Counted from the stretch's first letter, positions 24,401-36,225 are shown. The stretch: DNA of 64,000 nucleotides from Plantago ovata (GCA_028274465.1 CM051457.1:28183313-28247312), one strand, 5' to 3'. The notes: generated from the sequence alone by a model not told the origin. Translations and numbers: made by a program.

Positions 24401-25579
24401 AACCACAACAGTTGTACTTTAAACTATAATAGGTGGCCTTCAAACTCTAATTTGGACAAACATAAACCAATAGTAAGCATTACGAATGGTCTTGATAGTG
24501 TAATAGAGCAACACGAGGTTTTAGAATAATAACATGCTGAATAAGTAAAATACTATAACAATGTTGCTTAAAACCAAGACACGACATATAAAAAAAGCAT
24601 AACATGACGATATATATTCATAACATGTTGAATAAGGTAAAATACAATAACAACGTTGCTAGAATCATAACATGTTCCCTAATGCGAACCTCTAAAGTCT
24701 AAACGTGTTGTGTAAAATCATAACAACAGAACATGAAACCATAACCAGAAGAGCTTAAAACCGTAACATATACGCTAGGTAGAACTGTAACAATCAGACT
24801 ACCGTAGAAACTGCAATTAACCATAACAACCACTCTTAAAAACTATAATATGCTGATTAAAAACAATTACACTGCGCGATTCAATGAATAAATGCAAAAA
24901 CATAGTAGACAAACTAAAAACAAGCAACAAAGAGGCTTTAAAACAACGTCGATTAAAACCATAACACGCCATTTGAAAACCGTAACATGGTTTTATCAAA
25001 TGAAAATATGCACAAACATACTTCATAAAGATCAAACCATAAGAGAAAGGCTTAAAAGTATATAGTAACGTACGGATTTTGCTGTTTTGCTGCAATTTAT
25101 TCAATAATATCCAGATCTGAGAAGCATCCTTCTTCATCAGTTCCGATTTGGTGCTTTGAGTATTCTACCAGTTGAATCGGAACGTTTCGAACACCAATTC
25201 CGATCGCAAGTCGATTGAATAATCAGGAAAACAACATTGAATCAGAAAAATAGAGATAAATCAGGAAAACAACAAAATATAATCACAAAACGTCCATGGA
25301 AGCGTTTTCGGATGATATGCTGTGAACATGAGCTTTGATCGGTGAATTTCTGGCGAGATTTGATCGATTTGCAGAGAGAAAAGTGAAAAAAACACAGTGC
25401 ACGTTCAACTATGTGTTTTGGGGTTTCTGTGATTTTGCGTGTTTTTTGCCCTATTTATACCAAACCGGCCGGTTTAATTTCTTCCCAAAACCGCTGATCC
25501 GGTTGATAGGCGGTTTTGTGTCTAAAAACCATGCCTTTCCTATATAATAGGAAAGGCTAGCCTCTCTATATAATTACTC
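21471..25579. mobile_element. Mutator-like element (MULE), 4109 bp, decayed
   Basis: A perfect 9-bp direct repeat, GGGAAAAAT, flanks it (21462-21470 and 25580-25588), as Mutator transposases make. The termini are imperfect inverted repeats: left GCTAAAGTCTATGGGGAGGC, right (reverse complement) GAGTAATTATATAGAGAGGC, both followed by CTTTCC(TA) and GGAAAGGC. The left half is full of the motif GTTATG(G)TTTTAAG on the + strand and the right half of its complement CTTAAAACCATAAC, so the two arms are mirror images over long stretches. A piece of FAR1/MuDR-type transposase survives on the minus strand near 23.8-23.9 kb. An AAACCGGCCGGTTTAAT-like palindrome lies near the right end. It is a host-unrelated DNA transposon and not mobile by itself. 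Confidence 0.85.
23787..23939 (-). pseudogene. FAR1/MuDR-type MULE transposase fragment
   Basis: Translated on the minus strand the stretch reads KQKDEDPDFYHRYMYGEDAR, then LTAIF, an in-frame TAG where the family has Trp, then RDGMMKDNYKSFQNVVIFDT and TYNT before another stop. The family pattern is (D/N)P(D/N)F(F/Y)...L.(N/A).FW.D...(K/R)..Y..F.DVV.FDTTY.TN, which is the start of the MULE/FAR1 transposase core; the D of FDTTY is the first catalytic aspartate. A splice acceptor (TTTTTTCTCAG) stands directly before the KQKD codons. Only about 50 residues are recognisable. Confidence 0.75.
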
Positions 25580-25588
25580 GGGAAAAAT

Positions 25589-26385
25589 ATATGTGAAAAT
25601 TATTGGTAGCATCATTGCATCATTTTGATATTTAAGCAACAACATTTATTTTTTACATAATACTTTCAATATCCTTTACTGCCGGTAGTTGTGATGGAAC
25701 ATTATGCCAACGGTTTAAGAAATTGTTTGCTGATGCTATATAGCTTACATCTTCTATGAATATTTGTAACTTTATTAATTTATTTTGTAAATAAAATTTC
25801 AACTCTACATGCAGATTGAGAGTTTATTCGGTTGAGATTCAGACCATGTAATAAAATAGGTAATCGCATTATATCCATTTGCACCAAATGTTAACACATG
25901 AGGAACTAAACAAGAGACTGGTGTGAAAACTGAATCTATACGACGTGATTTTACTTCTATTCTTCATATGCATGTAATTGTTTAATTTAGTGTCTATCTT
26001 TTGTTATTTCAAATTAAAAATATCCACAATAAACACAAACACGTGGATACCGGGTGTCACATAGAAGTGTTGTCCAGTATAATCATGTGATTCAGGTCAC
26101 ACTTGTATTTCGCATCATGAGTCGATTGGATTTGTTTAGCCTCTATTTGTGGGGTATTAAATGAAAATCGATTGTAAGATTAGTAACTTCAAAAAGTAGT
26201 GGGTGCGTGTGGAATGGTATTATATTTTAGGATTAAAAACTGTAATTAAAGATCATATTGGTATATACGTAGAGATGAGATGTGAGGTACTACTTTTAAA
26301 AAAATGAAAACGTAAATAATTGATTTGATTGTGACGTGAATAGTTAATAGAGATAGATGAGTATATGTGATGAATGGAAAATGGT
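25589..26385. other. gene-free stretch
   Basis: AT-rich DNA between the Mutator-like element and the 3' side of the glycine-rich RNA-binding gene. No feature was recognised. Confidence 0.4.
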
Positions 26386-26531
26386 TTTCCCGTGCATATT
26401 CCAGAAGAACTGCAATCATTACAAAGCTCTGCTGCCCCAAAAGATAACTGTATTCTGATTTCCCGTGCATATTCCAGAAGAACTGTAATCATTACAAAGC
26501 TCTGCTGCCCCAAAAGATAACTGTATTCTGA
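26386..26531. repeat. 73-bp tandem duplication downstream of the RRM gene
   Basis: Units 26386-26458 and 26459-26531 differ at only one position that I can see (CTGCAATC against CTGTAATC). Each carries TTTCCCGTGCATATTCCAGA and CTCTGCTGCCCCAAAAG. It lies about 280 bases past the stop codon of the leftward gene, possibly just outside its 3' untranslated region. Confidence 0.85.
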
Positions 26532-26808
26532 AGAATGTTTTAAAGAGGAGGTTATCTCATTTGCAACAATGCTTTGAGTGGTCAAATTTCTAGCAGACAG
26601 AATAACATAGGCTAAAAAAAGACTTCAGTTACAGGACCTGCCTGAGTCACTATAGACAAATAAAAACCTCTGGATAACAAAAACTAAAACAAATTCTTTT
26701 GACAATGACCCATGTTTCTGCTGAACAATCTCTCTTGCATGACAAAACACAAAAGGAAGAGAACTTATTTAGACAGTTTAACAATTAAACAGTAATTCAT
26801 ATGCTCAT

Positions 26809-28567
26809 TCAGCCGCTCTTATTTGCATAATCATTTGGCTCATCAATAGTATCACCCTCGTCCCTAGCATTGGCATCAAAATCATTGTTAGGTTTGTAAG
26901 CCCCAGGTGCAGGTTCTTGTGGAGCAGAGAAACCGCTTGGAGTAGCAGAGAAATCATTGTTCGCAAATCCGCTACTGCCACCGTATCCACCAACAGCTCC
27001 ACCTCCACCACTTTGGTATTGGTTCCCACCACCATACCCGCCGCCGCCGCTCTGGTACCCACCACCATATCCGCCGCCACCAACTTGGTTGCCGCCACCA
27101 TATCCACCACCACCATAGCCTCCGTTACCTCCGCCATATCCACCTCCACCTCCATAACCACCCTGACCACCATAACCGCCGCCACCTCCGTAGCCACCAC
27201 GACCTCCCTGTGGTCTTTCTGTTGCGTAATTCACTCGGACCCTACGCCCATGCAGATCCTGAAATCACAATAAGGTAATGCAGATCAGGTTAGTATAGCA
27301 AACACCTTTGTCCTACTTGGTACATGCATAGGCTTGGAAATTCAGAAAATTAAATAATTCAATTAGCAAATAGACCACATAAGTGATACTTGAGGGGATG
27401 CCAAACTGCTGCTTTAATTTTTTTATAACAATTAATCCAAAGTGTAGACGGTCACAGGGATGGATTCTTATCATTGCAAAGGGGTGAGAAATTGGTATAT
27501 ATCAATTGACATAATCGAGTGAAGGTGTCTATCTAATTTATCAACCATGAGGGTTGCTTCTGTAAATAATACATGCCTGTGGGAGTGTATCCAAAAGCAA
27601 AAGGTTTGCAAATCAGTTTAGATCACAAGTTCAGTAAGCAAAACCAACAATCGTATTGTTTGAAAGTATTTAACATACTAAAATGTCTCGAATGCAAGAG
27701 AGAGGGCCTCCAATTCCACATTCATGCGTGATGTGTAATTCTTACAGGAACAAGCTTTGCATGCTCTTTCCACACACACTCTAGTAGCTTAAAGGATATT
27801 ATGGAAACACTTTGTTGGAAATTCGTATTTATCATGGATAAAGTTAGCATGAGGCCACAATAAATGCAGAATAGTGTAGAGAGGCAGTATTTTTCATAAA
27901 ATATTGTTACCTTTAGAGAAATTTCAATTACTATGGCTCCTCCCAATAAAGTGAAAATAGAATGATCAAACAGCACCACATTGTTTTCTCAAAATCAAGT
28001 AAAAGGTTATGAAAATGTCTCATTGAGCATGTATATATATAGATGTGCAGTGATGTATTTGAAATTCTAGATAAGATCCTCGGAGAGGTCTAGTACCTGG
28101 CCGTCGAATGCCTGGATGGCACTTGAAGCAGCCTCAGTCGCAGTGTAGGTAACAAACCCAAATCCCCGAGATCTACCAGTCTCACGGTCCGTAATAACTC
28201 TGACTGCAGCACAAACAAAAGTGAGGCACAGTTATGAAAACGCGGAAATAAATTCAGAAACAGTGGAACGGGAAAGGTTATTACCATCAGCTACTTCGCC
28301 ATACTTGGAAAAAGCCTCTCTCAGGCTCTCTTCATCTGTGCTATACGAGAGCCCTAAAGAAAAATAACTAGGTTAAAATTGGAAGGGCTAAAAGAAAGAT
28401 AATTACAAAGTAAACAGGCAACCACTTCAACCTCCAATAAAGAGCTTCGAGGAAGAAAAGCTTCTGATGGCCTGGAAAAGAGATGAATTAGGGGCAGATA
28501 GTTCTGAAGTCACATTCCTGGTCACTGTATTCTTCACCAAACTGCTGACCCTGTTAAGAAAAGCCAT
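26809..28567 (-). CDS. glycine-rich RNA-binding protein, mitochondrial type (4 exons, 253 aa)
   Basis: Exons: 28567-28432, 28353-28285, 28203-28097 and 27258-26809, all GT-AG and in frame. The N-terminus ([20 protein letters not shown], then IRSFSSS) is basic and Ser-rich with no acidic residue in the first 25, a mitochondrial presequence. One RRM follows (about residues 42-118) with RNP2 LFIGGL, split by intron 1, and RNP1 RGFGFVTY. Then comes a Gly/Tyr-rich tail ([11 protein letters not shown] repeats, ~residues 123-195) and an acidic end, [20 protein letters not shown]. The plan matches plant mitochondrial GR-RBPs (RBG2/RBG3 group), which bind organellar RNA in editing and splicing and respond to cold and other stress. 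Which paralog it is cannot be said. A leader intron precedes the start codon. Confidence 0.92.
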
Positions 28568-28575
28568 CTTTGAAC

Positions 28576-29359
28576 CTACACAAACAAACGGACCAAATAG
28601 GAACGGGAAATAATCTAGGTTAGCATGGGCGTTAGTGGCAAAGAAACACCTAATTTCCTAATTTACATCTAAACGGGAGATCAAAGGCATAAATTAAACA
28701 ACTTCAATTCAAATTTCAAAATGACATTCCCAATCGTGATGGAACTTGAAACATAAGCCATAGCTAGTGAACATACACCAATCATTCACAGGCCTTTGAA
28801 AAACATTTAACAACGGGTGTTCTAGTTTCCAAAGTCCTGCCAATGATGATATCTAAGCCTAATACTAGTTTATTTCAGAAATCCTCCAAATCTTTTCTGA
28901 CTAGAGAAGACATAAAATAGTTTTATATCCATACAATCAGACGGGAAACAATATATTTAAGCTCAAATTTGAAACAAAAGACCTCATAGAAGAATTAATA
29001 AACACATTCAACACATGGCCTACGAAACATTAGTCTAGGAAACCTGGCTCCAAATTAAGCTCTTAAGAAAAGCCATTACATTACAGTATACACAGCAGCA
29101 TAAAATACGAAAACTAACCAAAAGGTGCCCGAGAATCAACACACATCACCAGATACAAGGAAGCATAGCTCGAAAAGTTTCACGATTAAACTAATCATAA
29201 CTTTAACACCAAAACGGAAACAGACGCATAAAATCTACTGAGTATTCAACAAATTAAACTTCAAAGACTGAATCTTGGCAACGAAATTAAACAAATTAGG
29301 ACGCAAGGAAACGAAGAATTGAAAGAAGAGGGTAAAGGGTTTAATCAGGAGAATTTTAC
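28576..29359 (-). other. leader intron of the glycine-rich RRM gene
   Basis: An acceptor GTGTAG lies eight bases before the start codon and a donor CTCAG|GTAAAA lies at 29360/29359, giving a 784-base intron in the 5' untranslated region. The upstream exon (AGATCTCGCACAAGGCTCAG end) is short. A 100-base part of this intron recurs at 44066-44165. Confidence 0.6.
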
Positions 29360-29459
29360 CTGAGCCTTGTGCGAGATCTCTAGCTTCGGTAAGACTAGGT
29401 TTCTTGTGGTATTTAAGCTGAAACGAGGGTTTTAGCCTTTTGATAGTTTACTGAGTGAG

Positions 29460-31594
29460 AAAGAGATATTATGAATTGGATGTTTACAGAGCAGAGTACA
29501 GATCATGGGCCGTTGAATTGGACTCAGATGGTTTGGACCTTTGGATGATCGTAAGTAGGGGTGATTTTGGGCCTATTTGGTCATTGGAATGGTGGCCATT
29601 GAAATTCGAAACCTATATGACACACATAAATGACGCAAGCGAGAGTGTACTGTAAACAACGTGGGCAATAAAGCGTAAAAAATTTTAAAAATTAGAAAGC
29701 GTATATGAGTGTGTCAAAGTGTAACGCTCTCCTTAACTGCTATCCGAGTTGATATATTGGACCCACAGACCGATACGTGTTCTAATCCGCGAACTTTGTC
29801 ATCACTCGTGTGTACGTTGAGAACTTTCCAGTAGGCCACCATCCTATAATTGCTTAAGAGCAAGCACATTTAAATTTGAAGTTCTTTTGGATGTATTCCG
29901 AAAAAAATGGTGCACCCTGTTGATATGAGTAGCTTTCTCAATCCCTTTAAAACTATGAAATTCCGGGGCGTTATCGGAGAGTTTAAAGGATGACATTCTA
30001 AGACGTTGGATTATTTTAGTATTGGTGTGAAACCTTTAATTCGTCAATGCATAAATTATCAATAAGAGCACTACTTATGGAGACTTATTTGGCGCAAAAA
30101 TTTTAACCACAATCAAGTCCCAACTAGTCTCAAATGGATGCTATAGTAGCACTAATAGCCCCAATTAAGTCCCAAATAATCCCAATGGGCCCCTAACTCC
30201 AATTAAGTCCCAAATTGCCCCAATTAGTAGTCTAAGAGCACTCGTTATGGAATCTTTTTTCGGAATTCTCAATTAAGTCAAAAATGCAGCCAACGTAGTC
30301 TTTTTTAAGGCTACTATTTATTAGCCCATGTAAAAGGGCTACTACATAGTAGCCCTCAATTAAGCCCCGATGAATATTAAAAAAAATATTTAATTACATT
30401 TTTTAGTAGGAAATGTAATAAACATGTGGCACATGGGCCCATAAATAAGCCTAAATTAAGTTCCAAACCATTAGAATCTTCACTTTGTAAGAGGATTTTC
30501 TTTGTTTATATGTTTAAAGTCTCAATTAAACCCAATTAAGTCTCAAATATGGGGTCCACAATAAAATCCACAAAAAATATGAAGCATTTATTTCACATAT
30601 GGAGTAATATGTGACATGTGGGACCTACAATAACTAACGACCCAAACTATTGGAGATTTATTGTGTGATGTCTTTTTTTAGGCTTTCTCCAACGGTTGAT
30701 CCCAAAAGTGGAGTTCAACATCGCCACGTCAGCATTCCACTAACTTAATCTCCAACTCTTCCAACATGCTCCAATAGTTGATCCCCATTGATCCCCTATT
30801 TTTCATTTATTTTAATATTTTTTTATTTTATCTTTTTTTTCATTAAGTTTTTTTAATCAATTATTCATTTCATTTTAAAACATTATATGATACTTCGAAA
30901 TGCAATATATATATTTAGAAAAATATTATTTATGCATTATTAAATATGGAAATAAAATAATAAAATAAAAAAGAAAAGAAGAAATAAAATAATAAACATA
31001 AAAAAGAAAAGAAGAAAAAACAAACATAAAAAAAAATTAAAAAGATTGATATAAGAAAAAACGGCAAGCTGGTAGTAGTAGTACTAGAAATTATCATCAT
31101 CAACACAACAACACAAAAAGAAAAAGAAAGGAAAAAAAAAAGACAAAGAAAAAAAAATAATATAATATAGTTGAGCTTGGGCTTAACTGTTGAGCCCAAG
31201 CTCAACTACGTGGATGCTTGCATCCACTTGCATCTTTGATGGAGACGCAACTTCAGACGCAAGTTCGAAGTTGCGTCTTAGTCTTTTATACTAAAAGATC
31301 CCTATAAGGAGTATTTTAAGTTTTAATTCGACAATTAAGAATTCTTAAACCATATTAAAGCAAAGTTCTAAGCTCTGAAAACGTAGAATGTGAAGGCTAC
31401 AGAAATTTGAAAACTTTGTATGTGATCAAAGTTGAAACAGTTAACAAAATTGTCTACAATCAAAGCTTGAACTCCATTAACCACCTTAGAGCACTACTAT
31501 ACTTGCGGAAAAGTTCATAGCTCGGTAAAATACAGTATTGATAATTGATAAATATCAAAGTATAATCATCATAGCACTACTACATACACTTTAA
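29460..31594. other. repeat-rich intergenic stretch
   Basis: No gene was recognised. From 30060 onward there are diverged short blocks, CAATTAAGTCCCAAAT and AGAGCACT(A/C)(C/G)TTATGGA, repeated several times. The left block CTCGTTATGGAATCTTTT (about 30240) and the right block, reverse complement CTCCTTATAGGGATCTTTT (about 31310), may be the ends of one ~1.07 kb MITE-like element, but no target duplication could be fixed. Frames around 30930-31205 are low-complexity A/T runs. Confidence 0.4.
31162..31285. repeat. cluster of three adjacent palindromes
   Basis: GTTGAGCTTGGGCT pairs with AGCCCAAGCTCAAC around an 8-base loop. GGATGCTTGCATCC is a 14-base palindrome. GACGCAACTTC with GAAGTTGCGTC encloses a further internal repeat. 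They follow each other within 125 bases inside AT-rich DNA. Confidence 0.7.
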
Positions 31595-34500
31595 TTAAAA
31601 CCGGCGCATATATTTGGGGGGCCTGAAGTTAATAGGATGACTTTCCGGGGTGGCCATGTCGTCCTGTTTCCACATCTTGATAGTCTTGTCAGCCTCACAA
31701 GTGATAAGCCTTGAGCCAGTTTGATCGAATGTGACACCATATATACCAGCTTCACAATCCAGTGAACCAGGCTGAACAATTGTTTGGGCTTGCTGAAAAT
31801 TGTACCCACTTTTCCAGTCCCAGAACTGCAAACTTCCATCATCGCCTCCCGTAGCCAGCACGCCCTCCTCGTTGACTGCCGCCGCATTAACGATAGCTTT
31901 TTGTTGACCAATCATATTGTGCATAAATTCTCCTCTTGGGAGCTTAAACTTCTTGATATTCTCCGAAGATGCAGATACGAAACAGTCCTCCTTGGGTTGC
32001 GGGGCCATCGCCCTTACAGATTTCTTGTGGTGTGTGAGAGTTGTCATGGTTTTACCACATCTGAGGTCCCAAAGCTTTATAGTCGAGTCATGAGAGCCTG
32101 TTACGACTTGTGGATCGGTAGGCTTTGTAAAAACTGAAAAGACCGTCTTTTCATGCCCGCCGAGGGCAAAGATTTTTGTCTTGGTGCGAATATCCCACAC
32201 CCGAGTGACAGAATCTCTGCCTCCTGTAAGTAAAACGTCGATGGTTGGATGAAGAGCTAAGCAATAAACGCCGCTGAGATGGCCGTGACAAGAACGGATG
32301 ACCTTGTTTTGCTCTAGGTCCCAACACTTGACTGATTTGTCATCACCAGCTGAGAACATGTACGTGTGCGTTCTACTAACAGCCAGGCCATGTACCTGAC
32401 CGATGTGACCCGTAAGCGTGAGTTTCAGGCGTCCACTTGCTAAATCCCATAACTTGATTGTTCGGTCAGCAGATCCTGTGCAGAATCACTCATTACTCGG
32501 GTCAACAGCAACAGAGCGCACCCACCCAAAATGGCCAGCAATGACCCTGTAATTTTTCCAAGGGGCGTGCCATTCAGGCCGGGGCCATCTACTTGGAATT
32601 CTTTCCATAATGGCTGATGTTGATAGCGTAGTCCTTTCTGCCGCCGTAGTGTGACACGGAACAACTGCTGTAGCTGTACTACTCCTGCTTTGTACACCTG
32701 CAGCAGCATCGATTGAGTTTCTTTGCTGGACGAGAGAACTGATGATCGTCAAATTCTTTGGTTCTGAAAGCTGCACAAGTGCGTTGGTCGGGGCAGGCGC
32801 TTGATCTCGAGCAGCCTTAGGAGGTTCAGTTGCAGCGTTTTTCGCTCCTCTATATTCCATATTGATCTTATGGCTGAGCCGAATCTTCTTGCTTTCAGCG
32901 TCGGGAGGAGGGACATGGCCACGAAGAGTAGAAAAGAGATCGAGTGAGCGCTTCGATTTGGATATCAACAAGTCTCTCAAGAAATGAAAGAAAGAGAACG
33001 AGAACAAGAGCAGAACATAGGAGTTGAACCAGACAGCACATAGGAGTTAAACCAGAACAGGTTAACTCCTTGGTCAACACCGCCAGTATAGAGATAAAGA
33101 AAGAGAACGCACGCTCTGGATGCTAAGGAAAACGCAGTAGAGCTTGAGGAGACTCGAGACAAGAGAACGTGCAGTTTTACCAGATTAAGAGTGTCCAGGT
33201 CTCATCAGGAAACTCCAGAAGAGTTTGAGAAGAAGGAAATGATTCTGTCTCAGCTAGAAGGAATATGCTATATCCTGGAAATATGTTTGAGTTATCTTAA
33301 TTAAATAAAATCCTACAGTTTTGTATATATCTGTACAATCAGTTTAGATTAATTGCATTAGGACTCTAGGACTCTTTAGCTTAGTATATATAGCAGCAGT
33401 CTGTAATTCATTTGTACACAGATTTCGTATCTCAATATACGTAATCTACACAATCATATCATCATGTTTCCTCTCGCAAGTCTGACATGGTATCAGAGCA
33501 GGATTATTGATCCTTGCTAATCAAAACATGTTTGGATAAAAAGAAGAGATTTCAGTTCATTGTCATTGAACACTCAATTATTTTGCTGCTATACTTCGAG
33601 AAAGGAAAATAAAAAAAATTAAAATCATCATCAAATCAAATTCAAGTCCTCAAATTAAACTCAAAATCCAAGCAATCAATTAACAAATTAGCAAATGGAA
33701 GGCTTAATCCCATTCATCGTCAACGCAATAATTCTGAGAAAGGTAATACCAACTTACTTCTTCGTAAATCATCAATCACTCGTCAAGCACTTCGCTGTCG
33801 CATCCGCCTCTTTAAGAGCACCGGCAAGGCAGAGATCCCCGGCCAGGTACTGCAAGGAGGTAACAAGTATAGAAATCATCTCCAAAATGGAGTACTCTAT
33901 ATTGAGTTATTAACATATCTAAATTTATCTTCTGAATAGATCTATATCATCTCAACTTATACTCAGAAACAAATAGCAGATGTCTAAATTAACACTGCAG
34001 ATGAGGAATCACGAAATCAATATGTGAAGTGTTGAACCTCACTAAGCATATATAATGGGTTAAAGAAAACCCAACTACAAGAGTACAAGCTCTTAATTTC
34101 ACAGATCTGGAGAGCAAGAACTGAGTTGAAACCTCTCCGATGTGTTTCACCAAAGGAGCTCTACAGCTCGTCTGCTCTCGGACCCGAGAATCATAACGGA
34201 CTCGTCGCCAATCAAGCAGATTGCAGAGAAGGGCTCCGACATCGAATCAGGTAACTCCACATAAAATAAAGAAAACTTTCTGCAGCGGTGACGGAATGGA
34301 ACGTAGCTATACTGCTGTTGTCGTTGTTGATCCAATCGCCGGTTGAAGGAAACAAACCGATGATTCCACCACCACCTCCCGGTGGCGGTGAGGTCACTGG
34401 AAAAGCCAGATTCTTCGAAGGTTTTGGCTTCTCCGGCGAACTCGCGAAGCTGGTTCTGTCCTCAGTGGTGTTATAGTGGAGAACTAGATACTGGTTTTCC

Positions 34501-36225
34501 GAAGAAAAAGATCGAGCATCTGCTCAAACCTTCCATGTTAACAAGAATGTCTATTAGGTGCAAATGCATCTACTATATATATATATATAAAAGAAGATTG
34601 GTATCTAAGGGGGAGTTAAAATCCCAATCGCAATTATCAGTGATTATTTTTCACTAGTTTGATAAGAGTGATTTCAAATTGATTGTTCACTCAATTGTGA
34701 AGTAATTTCACATTATCATTACAGGGTTGCCAAAGAGAAACCCCAAAATATTTGAGAACCAATTGGTATTTGAAGGGGGAAATATGTGATTCACATTAAC
34801 CCCAAATACCAATAGATCATGGTCTCACTTCATATTCACCTTTTTACCTTGGAATCTCTCTCTAAGAACCAACTATGTTGGGAAAGACTAGAGACAAAAA
34901 GGACTCATCAAAAATTGCAAAGTCTTGGTGTCAATGCTTGCAAAAGTCTAATTACGACTTCAAGTATATATCTAATTATAAGAATGTTATATTCTCTAAA
35001 CAGATTATTCGAATTTAAAGAAAAATTTTGATTTTCGATTATGAGAATAAACTCATTTGAAGGAAAGTTCAGTTTTCATTCTGATTATGATCAGATCATT
35101 TCATATGCAACTTACTTGAAAAGTAAGTTGAAGCATAGGTTTGTTTTATTACCAACAACCAATATGACTGAAATTAGTCTTTTGTTTCATATTGCAATCT
35201 TGTAACTCGGAGTTACTTATAAGAGTTTGCTTAACTTGAGAAACGATTCTTCCAAAATCTGTCATGTTAAGAAATTTTAATTGATCTCACAAATATGAGA
35301 TTTTTAATTATGGTTGAAATCCATGAGATTTAGGTTAAAGTGTAAGTAATGCTTTCATTGAAATTGAAAGTTTGTCTACACTATTTATTTGCCTACCTTC
35401 AAGGACTTGAGGAATGAATAAATATTCACCTTGAGCTTTTAAATTTCGCCAAAAGTGTTCCATCATCGATTTCAAGCTTCAAGAAGAGATCTTGAAGAAT
35501 TAAAGTCAGAATGGCGAATGACCTTACATTACAATAATGTAAGTGTCGGAACCTAGAATGGGCCATTATATCAATTGAATCACCTTTGATCATGGTGTTA
35601 TCACCGGAAAGGGTCTTGATATTCCAAGTTATAAGCAAGTTCTATATTATTCTTGTTAGTAATTCATGGAAATCATTTATGTCCAAGATGAACATTGATT
35701 TCATCTATGTTCATCTTGAGTGGGAATCTCAAGAAATGAAAGAAAGAGAACGAGAACAAGAGCAGAACATAGGAGTTGAACCAGACAGCACATAGGAGTT
35801 AAACCAGAACAGGTTAACTCCTTGGTCAACACCGCCAGTATAGAGATAAAGAAAGAGAACGCACGCTCTGGATGCTAAGGAAAACGCAGTAGAGCTTGAG
35901 GAGACTCGAGACAAGAGAACGTGCAGCTTTACCAGATTAAGAGTGTCCAGGTCTCATCAGGAAACTCTTCTGTCTCAGCTAGAAGAAATATGCTATATCC
36001 TGGAAATATGTTTGAGTTATCTTAATTAAAGAAAATCCTACAGTTTTGTATATATCTGTACACTCAGTTTAGATTAATTGCATTAGGACTCTAGGACTCT
36101 TTAGTTTAGTATATATAGCAGCAGTCTGTAATTCATTTGTACACAGCTTTCGTATCTCAATATACATAATCTACACAATCATATCATCATGTTTCCTCTC
36201 GCAACTCTGACAAGTGCACATCCAT
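31595..36225 (-). pseudogene. PRL1: intronless retrocopy of PRL1/PLRG1 (spliceosomal WD40 protein), interrupted by an LTR element
   Basis: About 1.39 kb of continuous coding similarity lacks all introns, although the parent gene in plants is split into many exons, so this is a copy made from mRNA. Read on the minus strand it has the PRL1 N-terminal block SKRSLDLFSTLRGHVPPPDA, ERIPSRWPRPEWHAPWKNYR, and seven WD repeats (e.g. [54 protein letters not shown]), ending [14 protein letters not shown] with TAA at 31595. PRL1 belongs to the Prp19/NineTeen complex in the nucleus. The copy has an in-frame TGA at 32486-32488 where the family has Trp (SNE-W-FCTGSAD). The 5' end is displaced: the first codons, with ATG at 36223-36225, lie beyond the LTR element (32974-36210). 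No poly(A) remnant was seen downstream. Decay is otherwise modest, so the copy is not ancient. Confidence 0.85.
32974..36210 (+). mobile_element. non-autonomous LTR element (LARD/TRIM-like), 3.2 kb
   Basis: Two direct long terminal repeats, about 32975-33487 and 35727-36210, share CTCAAGAAATGAAAGAAAG at the left and CCTCTCGCAA with CTGACA at the right. Immediately inside the left repeat is TGGTATCAGAGC, the primer-binding site complementary to initiator tRNA-Met, common in plant Copia and Gypsy elements. TGAGTGGGAA before the right repeat is a plausible polypurine tract. CAAGT at 32969-32973 and 36211-36215 looks like the 5-bp target duplication. The ends are TC...CA-like rather than the usual TG...CA, so edges may be off by two bases. 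No gag or pol protein was recognised inside. The repeats are very alike, so insertion looks recent compared with the other fossils. It lies in the 5' end of the PRL1 retrocopy. Confidence 0.82.

Noticed and set aside
24817-25137. Open frame of 106 codons in the right arm of the Mutator-like element
   Set aside because: It consists of the CTTAAAACCATAAC repeat read on the minus strand and has no domain.
26917-27273. Thr/Ser-rich open frame on the + strand and an alternative Val/Met-rich frame on the minus strand
   Set aside because: Both are alternative readings of the GGY repeat of the RRM gene. Low-complexity repeats stay open in several frames.
29455-29655. Open frame of 66 codons upstream of the RRM gene
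   Set aside because: It lies in the divergent promoter flank with no similarity or promoter of its own. Too short to support.
30930-31205. Open frame rich in Phe and Leu
   Set aside because: It arises from A-rich tracts read as TTT/TTC codons on the other strand. No start context, domain or splice support.
31784-32137. + strand frame over the PRL1 retrocopy
   Set aside because: Antisense shadow of the WD40 coding sequence.
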